Source of the DNA: Candidatus Zixiibacteriota bacterium
GTDB taxonomy: Bacteria > Zixibacteria > MSB-5A5 > JAABVY01 > JAHJOQ01
Direction: 5' to 3'
NCBI GenBank assembly: GCA_030631455.1
Contig: DAOVLC010000096.1
Span: 1 to 6,246 of the forward strand
DNA length: 6,246 nt
Shown: piece by piece, positions 6,224-6,246 of the stretch
Position numbering within the stretch: position 1 is the first letter of the stretch
Layout: each line of letters starts with the position of its first letter
Program-made: the position numbers and the translations under genes
The notes under the pieces: model-generated
Seen by the model: only the letters and a program-made list of their open reading frames with translations
Told to the model about the DNA's origin: nothing
Databases searched by the model: none

Positions 6224-6246
6224 ATGTGTGCGCGGCAGATGTCCAC

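Noticed and set aside
6210..6246. Possible new gene start: AGGAG followed 9 nt later by ATG at 6224
   Set aside because: The ATG and the AGGAG lie within the palindromic repeat and only about seven codons are visible before the edge, so the match may be fortuitous. It cannot be judged without more sequence.

Overview
The window holds four protein-coding genes and no RNA gene, CRISPR array or insertion sequence that I can support. It looks like a chromosomal segment of a Gram-negative bacterium. The evidence is a lipoprotein with a signal peptide, canonical Shine-Dalgarno sites, sigma70-type promoter hexamers and ordinary intrinsic terminators. The mix of housekeeping genes with an envelope protein of zinc ribbon, carboxypeptidase-regulatory, PEGA and TPR parts would suit one of the poorly cultivated FCB-group or candidate phyla (Zixibacteria-like, for example). 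That placement is inference and not a taxonomic call.

Layout. On the minus strand, positions 365 to 1 encode the first 121 residues of a thiamine pyrophosphokinase (thiN), cut by the window edge. Upstream of it on the same strand, separated by a perfect 11-bp hairpin terminator, lies a 705-codon gene (2628 to 511) for a multidomain membrane protein. This protein has an N-terminal zinc ribbon, a long acidic linker, one transmembrane helix, a carboxypeptidase-regulatory-like domain, a PEGA domain and TPR repeats. A divergent intergenic region (2629-2872) carries a near-consensus promoter driving a plus-strand lipoprotein gene (2873-3943). The lipoprotein seems to contain two copies of a fold resembling the C-terminal domain of RskA-type anti-sigma factors. 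After a 161-bp spacer comes hppA (4105-6084), a complete membrane-integral pyrophosphatase of the K+-dependent type. A strong intrinsic terminator follows it, then the start of what looks like a dispersed palindromic repeat at the right edge.

The genes look like independent transcription units rather than one pathway. ThiN makes thiamine diphosphate. The PPase uses cytoplasmic pyrophosphate to pump Na+ and/or H+. The other two are envelope proteins of unknown role. I see no convincing new multi-gene system. The points most worth a second look are the architecture of the zinc-ribbon/PEGA/TPR protein, the apparent internal duplication in the lipoprotein, the possible leaderless start of thiN, the unresolved coupling ion of the PPase, and the edge repeat.
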